The notes beneath the pieces were generated by a model, which did not search any database, was not told where the DNA came from, and saw only the letters and a program-made list of their open reading frames with translations. From positions 248,001 to 312,000 of the forward strand of contig NZ_JAMTCF010000002.1 of NCBI RefSeq assembly GCF_024171695.1: a stretch of DNA of 64,000 nucleotides, written 5' to 3'. Origin of the DNA: Actinosynnema pretiosum (lineage in GTDB: Bacteria; Actinomycetota; Actinomycetes; Mycobacteriales; Pseudonocardiaceae). Both the position numbers and the translations under genes were made by a program. Positions 60,165-64,000 of this stretch are shown in pieces (position 1 is the first letter of the stretch; every line of letters begins with the position of its first letter).

Positions 60165-61631
60165 GTGTCCCGCTTCGTCGACCGGGTGGTCATCCACGCG
60201 GCTGCCGGTGACGGCGGCCACGGCTGCGCCTCGGTGCACCGGGAGAAGTTCAAGCCCCTCGGCGGCCCCGACGGCGGCAACGGCGGCAAGGGCGGCGACG
60301 TCGTCCTGGTCGTCGACTCGCAGGTGCACACCCTGCTGGACTTCCACTTCCGCCCGCACGCCAGCGCGGGCAGCGGCAAGTCCGGCGCGGGCGCGAACCG
60401 GGACGGCGCGAACGGCGCCGACCTGGAGCTGCGCGTCCCGGACGGCACGGTCGTGATGACCGAGGACGGCGAGGTCGTCGCCGACCTGGTCGGCGAGGGC
60501 ACCCGCCTGATCGCCGCCAGGGGCGGTCGCGGCGGCCTCGGCAACGCCTCGCTCGCGTCCAAGGCCCGCAAGGCGCCCGGCTTCGCGCTGCTCGGCGAGC
60601 CCGGCGAGTCGCAGGACCTGGTGCTGGAGCTGAAGTCCGTCGCGGACGTCGGCCTGCTCGGGTTCCCGTCGGCGGGCAAGTCGTCGCTGATCTCGGTGCT
60701 GTCCGCGGCCAAGCCGAAGATCGCCGACTACCCGTTCACCACGCTCGTCCCGAACCTGGGCGTGATCACCGCAGGCGCGACCGTGTTCACCATGGCCGAC
60801 GTGCCCGGCCTGATCCCCGGCGCGTCCGAGGGCAAGGGCCTCGGCCTGGACTTCCTGCGGCACATCGAGCGCTGCGCGGTGCTGGTGCACGTCGTGGACT
60901 GCGCGACGTACGAGGACAACCGCGACCCGCTGTCCGACATCGACGCGCTGGAGACCGAGCTGGCCCAGTACACGCCGTCGCTGTCCAAGGACCTGGCGGA
61001 GCGCCCGCGCGTCGTGGTGCTCAACAAGATCGACGTGCCGGAGGCGCGGGACCTGGCCGAGATCGTCCGCGCGGACGTCGAGGCGCGTGGCCTGCCGGTG
61101 TTCGAGATCTCCACCGCCACCCGCGAGGGGCTGCGCGAGCTGACGTTCGCGCTGGCCCGCGTGGTCGAGGAGTACCGGGCCTCGCGGCCGGTGCAGGAGT
61201 CCACCCGGATCGTGCTGCGGCCGACCGCGATCGACGACCAGGGCTTCACCGTCGTCGAGGACCCGGAGGAGGAAGGCGGCTTCATCGTGCGGGGCGAGCG
61301 CCCCCTGCGGTGGATCAAGCAGACCGACTTCAGCAACGACGAGGCCGTCGGCTACCTGGGCGACCGGCTCGCGCGGCTCGGCGTCGAGGACGTGCTCATC
61401 AAGATGGGCGCGGTGCCCGGCGCGCAGGTCACCATCGGCGACCTGGTGTTCGACTGGGAGCCGTCCACGCCCGCGGGCATCGCCGCTGCGGCCCTCACCG
61501 GGCGCGGCACGGACGCCCGTCTGGAGCCCAGCAACCGCGTCGGCGCCGGTGAGCGGCTCGCCGCGAAGAAGGCCCGCAGGCTGCCCGGCTCGTACGGCGA
61601 CTGGGTGGAAGACCTCGAAGAGGACTCGTGA
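60165..61631 (+). CDS. obgE: GTPase ObgE/CgtA
   Basis: A 488-residue Obg GTPase for late 50S ribosome assembly and stress signalling. The Gly-rich N-terminal domain ([26 protein letters not shown]) is followed by the G domain with Walker [10 protein letters not shown] (166-174), the switch region [18 protein letters not shown] (G3), NKIDVPEA (G4), and a C-terminal OCT domain ([22 protein letters not shown]). Actinobacterial Obg carries an extra C-terminal tail, as here. GTG at 60165; GGAAGTG is 10 nt upstream. Overlaps proB by 4 bp. Confidence 0.98.
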   Translation: MSRFVDRVVIHAAAGDGGHGCASVHREKFKPLGGPDGGNGGKGGDVVLVVDSQVHTLLDFHFRPHASAGSGKSGAGANRDGANGADLELRVPDGTVVMTEDGEVVADLVGEGTRLIAARGGRGGLGNASLASKARKAPGFALLGEPGESQDLVLELKSVADVGLLGFPSAGKSSLISVLSAAKPKIADYPFTTLVPNLGVITAGATVFTMADVPGLIPGASEGKGLGLDFLRHIERCAVLVHVVDCATYEDNRDPLSDIDALETELAQYTPSLSKDLAERPRVVVLNKIDVPEARDLAEIVRADVEARGLPVFEISTATREGLRELTFALARVVEEYRASRPVQESTRIVLRPTAIDDQGFTVVEDPEEEGGFIVRGERPLRWIKQTDFSNDEAVGYLGDRLARLGVEDVLIKMGAVPGAQVTIGDLVFDWEPSTPAGIAAAALTGRGTDARLEPSNRVGAGERLAAKKARRLPGSYGDWVEDLEEDS

Positions 61632-62764
61632 GCGTGACCGGTTCGGTGGTGCTGTCCCAGGCCAGGCAGGCGGTCGCCGCCGCAGGCAGGGTCGTTGTGA
61701 AGGTCGGGTCGTCCTCGCTGACCACCGCCGAGGGCGGCTTGGACCGGTCGAGGCTCGACGCGCTGGTCGACGCGGTCGCCGCGCGGCGGGCGGCCGGTGG
61801 CCAGGTGGTGCTGGTGTCGTCCGGCGCCATCGCGGCTGGTCTGGCCCCGCTGGGCATCACCCGGCGGCCGAGGGACCTGGCGACGCAGCAGGCCGCCGCG
61901 AGCGTCGGGCAGCTGGCGCTGGCGCACGCGTACGCGAACTCGTTCGGCCGGTACGACCTGACCGTCGGGCAGGTGCTGCTCACCGCCGAGGACGTGGTGC
62001 GGCGCGCGCACTACCGCAACGCGCAGCGCACCTTCTCCCGGTTGCTGGCGCTGGGCGCGGTGCCCGTGGTGAACGAGAACGACACCGTGGCCACCGCCGA
62101 GATCAAGTTCGGCGACAACGACCGCCTGGCCGCGCTGGTGGCGCACCTGGTCGGGGCGGACGCGCTGTTCCTGCTGTCCGACGTGGACTCGCTCTACGAC
62201 GGCGACCCGAGGCTGCCCGGCGCCCAGCGGGTGCCCGAGGTGACCGGACCGTCCGACGTGGACGGCGTGCGCGCGGGCTCGGTCGGCGCGTCGGGCCTGG
62301 GCACCGGCGGCATGGCCTCCAAGCTGGCGGCGGCGCGGTTGGCCGCGTCGGCGGGCATCCCGGTGCTGCTGGCGGGCGCGGCGGACGCGACGCGCGCGCT
62401 GAGCGCGGCGGACGTGGGCACCGCGTTCACGGCGACCGGCACGAGGCTGTCGGCCCGCCGCTTCTGGCTCGGCCACGCCTCGGCGGCGACCGGCAAGCTG
62501 TTCCTGGACGCGGGCGCGGTCACGGCCGTGGTCACCCGCCGCCGCTCGCTGCTCGCGGCGGGCGTCACGGCGGTGGAGGGCGCGTTCGAGGCGGGCGACG
62601 TGGTGGAGCTGGTCGACCCGGCGGGTGCCGTGGTGGCCAGGGGAGTGGTGGCGTTCGACGCGACCGAGCTGCCCGCCCTGATCGGCCACTCCAGCGGCGA
62701 ACTCCCCCCGGAACAGCGCCGCGAGGTCGTGCACGCGGACGACCTGGTACCGCTGACCGCTTAG
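61628..62764 (+). CDS. proB: glutamate 5-kinase
   Basis: A 378-residue ProB, the first enzyme of proline synthesis, phosphorylating glutamate. The amino-acid-kinase domain begins [19 protein letters not shown], with [33 protein letters not shown] and [21 protein letters not shown]-terminal PUA domain (residues about 290-378) includes [24 protein letters not shown] at 61628 overlaps obgE; GTG at 61634 is an alternative. proA, which follows in mycobacteria, is not next to it: the next gene on the right is convergent. Confidence 0.97.
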   Translation: MSVTGSVVLSQARQAVAAAGRVVVKVGSSSLTTAEGGLDRSRLDALVDAVAARRAAGGQVVLVSSGAIAAGLAPLGITRRPRDLATQQAAASVGQLALAHAYANSFGRYDLTVGQVLLTAEDVVRRAHYRNAQRTFSRLLALGAVPVVNENDTVATAEIKFGDNDRLAALVAHLVGADALFLLSDVDSLYDGDPRLPGAQRVPEVTGPSDVDGVRAGSVGASGLGTGGMASKLAAARLAASAGIPVLLAGAADATRALSAADVGTAFTATGTRLSARRFWLGHASAATGKLFLDAGAVTAVVTRRRSLLAAGVTAVEGAFEAGDVVELVDPAGAVVARGVVAFDATELPALIGHSSGELPPEQRREVVHADDLVPLTA

Positions 62765-63013
62765 CACGGGTGCTCGTGCCGGTTCCGGCTCCCTGAACCG
62801 CCCAGTGCCGGTGCCGCTGACGACCTGGCTCTCGTGCTGGTGCCGCTGACGACCTGGCCCTCGCTGGCGCTGCTGCCCGCCTGTTCTTGGCCGCCGTGCT
62901 TGGGCCTGTCCCGCTGCCCGCCTGGTCTTGGTGCCCGTGCTGGTTCCGGTGCCGCTGCCCGTCCGGCGGCTGTGCCTGCCCGGCGCCCGTGCCTGTTCTG
63001 GTGCGCGTGCTGC
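62765..63013. repeat. repeat-rich intergenic region between convergent proB and MFS genes
   Basis: No gene. The 20-mer GGTGCCGCTGACGACCTGGC occurs exactly twice, at 62810-62829 and 62839-62858 (period 29), in a field of GCTGCCCGCC/GTGCCGGTTCCGG-like motifs. It has no clear hairpin terminator. Confidence 0.65.
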
Positions 63014-64000
63014 CTAGCGCAGCGTGCTGCCCCTGGTCTCGGGCAGGGTGAGCACGACCAGGAACGCGAGCCCTGCCCCCACCGCGACGTACCAGAAGAA
63101 CTGGGTCCCGGTCAGCACGTTGATCACCAGTGGCGCGGTGCCGCCGAACAGGGCGACGGTCAGGTTGTACCAGGCGCCGATGCCCAGCCCGCGCAGCTCG
63201 GTGGGGAACAGCTCGCTCATCACGGCGGGCGCGATGGACGTCATCGCCGCGTACAGCCCCAGCCCCGCGCAGAACACCACGAGCAGCCCACCGATCCCCG
63301 GCCCGATCAGCGCGGACAGCGGCACCACGCCCACCGCCGTGAGCCCCGTCCACACCAACATCTGCGGCCTGCGCCCGATCCGGTCGGACAGCGCCCCCAT
63401 CGGGTACTGGAGCGCCACGAACAGCACGGTGCCGACCGACAGCGCGAGGAACACGTCACCCGCGTCGGCGCCCCTGGTCTTGACCGCGAACGGGGTCAGC
63501 GCGCTGAAGAACGTGTAGTAGCAGAGCGTCGAGGCCGTGCTGAACCCGACGAGCCTGCCCACCGCCGCCGGGTGCTCCCGCAACGTCGTCAGCAGCGGCC
63601 TGCGCAACGAGACGGCCTTGTCGCGGTTGCGGGCGAAGTGCTCGGTCTCCTCCAAGCTGCGCCTGAGCCACAACCCGACCAGCCCCAGCACCGCCCCGAT
63701 CAGGAACGGCACGCGCCACCCGAACGAGGCGAGTTGCGCGGCGGTGAGCACCCTGGCCAGCACGAACCCGAGCAGCGAAGCGGCGAGCAGCGCGCACCCG
63801 GTGGAGATGTAGAAGAACGCCGAGTACCGCCCGCGCCGGTCGGCGGGCGCGATCTCGGCGAGGTAAGCGGACGCGTTGGACACCTCACCGCCCAGCGAGA
63901 GCCCCTGGGCGATGCGGGCGAGCAGCAGCAGGGCCGGGGAGAGCCACCCGACCTGCGCGTACGTCGGCAGCAGAGCGATCGCGAGCGACCCGCCCGCCAT
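63014..64000 (-). CDS. MFS transporter, MHS (metabolite:H+ symporter, ProP-like) family; 5' end outside
   Basis: 328 residues of an MFS permease, truncated by the window at its N-terminus. The MHS-family signatures RIAQGLSLGGEVSNASAYLAEIAPADRRGRYSAFF and GWRVPFLIGAVLGLVGLWLRRSLEET are followed by ALSDRIGRRPQMLVWTGL and ELFPTELRGLGIGAWYNLTVALFGGTAPLV, ending LPETRGSTLR. The substrate could be a dicarboxylate, betaine or shikimate-like compound; unknown. It converges on proB across a repeat-rich gap. Confidence 0.92.
   Translation of the reverse strand: MAGGSLAIALLPTYAQVGWLSPALLLLARIAQGLSLGGEVSNASAYLAEIAPADRRGRYSAFFYISTGCALLAASLLGFVLARVLTAAQLASFGWRVPFLIGAVLGLVGLWLRRSLEETEHFARNRDKAVSLRRPLLTTLREHPAAVGRLVGFSTASTLCYYTFFSALTPFAVKTRGADAGDVFLALSVGTVLFVALQYPMGALSDRIGRRPQMLVWTGLTAVGVVPLSALIGPGIGGLLVVFCAGLGLYAAMTSIAPAVMSELFPTELRGLGIGAWYNLTVALFGGTAPLVINVLTGTQFFWYVAVGAGLAFLVVLTLPETRGSTLR

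Overview
The window is high-GC DNA (about 72-73% G+C by eye) from an actinomycete. It has GTG/TTG starts, Shine-Dalgarno (SD) sites of the GGAG type, very few TTA codons and many long G+C-rich hairpins. Genes for a mycothiol-dependent nitroreductase-like protein, an Eis acetyltransferase and a DUF3558 lipoprotein, plus the overall gene order, suggest Pseudonocardiales (Actinosynnema/Saccharothrix type). The genus is an inference.

The backbone follows the order remembered for Mycobacterium tuberculosis Rv2467-Rv2439c: pepN, Rv2466c-like, rpiB, nei, tig, clpP2, clpX, valS, folC, DUF4233, ndk, the TIGR03960 radical-SAM gene, DUF2344, rne, rplU, rpmA, obgE and proB. Accessory blocks interrupt it. 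(a) 6.1-11.6 kb: DUF1542-like membrane protein, Eis, a HEPN-like protein, tRNA-Gly, tRNA-Pro and a LysR regulator. (b) 16.3-26.8 kb: two alpha/beta hydrolases, fdhD, an OFA-type MFS transporter with its small subunit, a carotenoid-desaturase-like flavoenzyme, a lipoprotein, an FdhF/YdeP molybdoenzyme and two paralogous anchored proteins. (c) 31.7-40.9 kb: DUF3800, a Tat-exported PhoD phosphatase, a very large secreted amylopullulanase and a membrane protein. (d) 46.1-55 kb: ECF sigma factor, LAL-type LuxR regulator, a three-gene ApbE/ferric-reductase operon containing a low-complexity gene, and a subtilase. Block (d) sits between the radical-SAM gene and DUF2344, which are normally neighbours.

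Functionally the backbone covers protein folding and turnover (tig, clpP2, clpX, pepN), translation (valS, rplU, rpmA, obgE), RNA processing (rne), folate, nucleotide and proline synthesis (folC, ndk, proB) and a DrrA/B-like ABC-2 exporter. The accessory blocks add formate/oxalate-type metabolism, extracellular starch and phosphate scavenging, and flavin-based redox.

Points that stand out: no clpP1 next to clpP2; the split radical-SAM/DUF2344 pair; an ApbE operon whose expected FMN-binding partner is replaced by a repeat-rich Gly/Ser protein; TTA codons in only two noticed genes (lysR and the FAD oxidoreductase); putative leaderless promoters at valS, the ABC transporter and the radical-SAM gene; and several inverted repeats that may be operators or RBS-masking hairpins. 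No CRISPR array, insertion sequence or prophage was seen.
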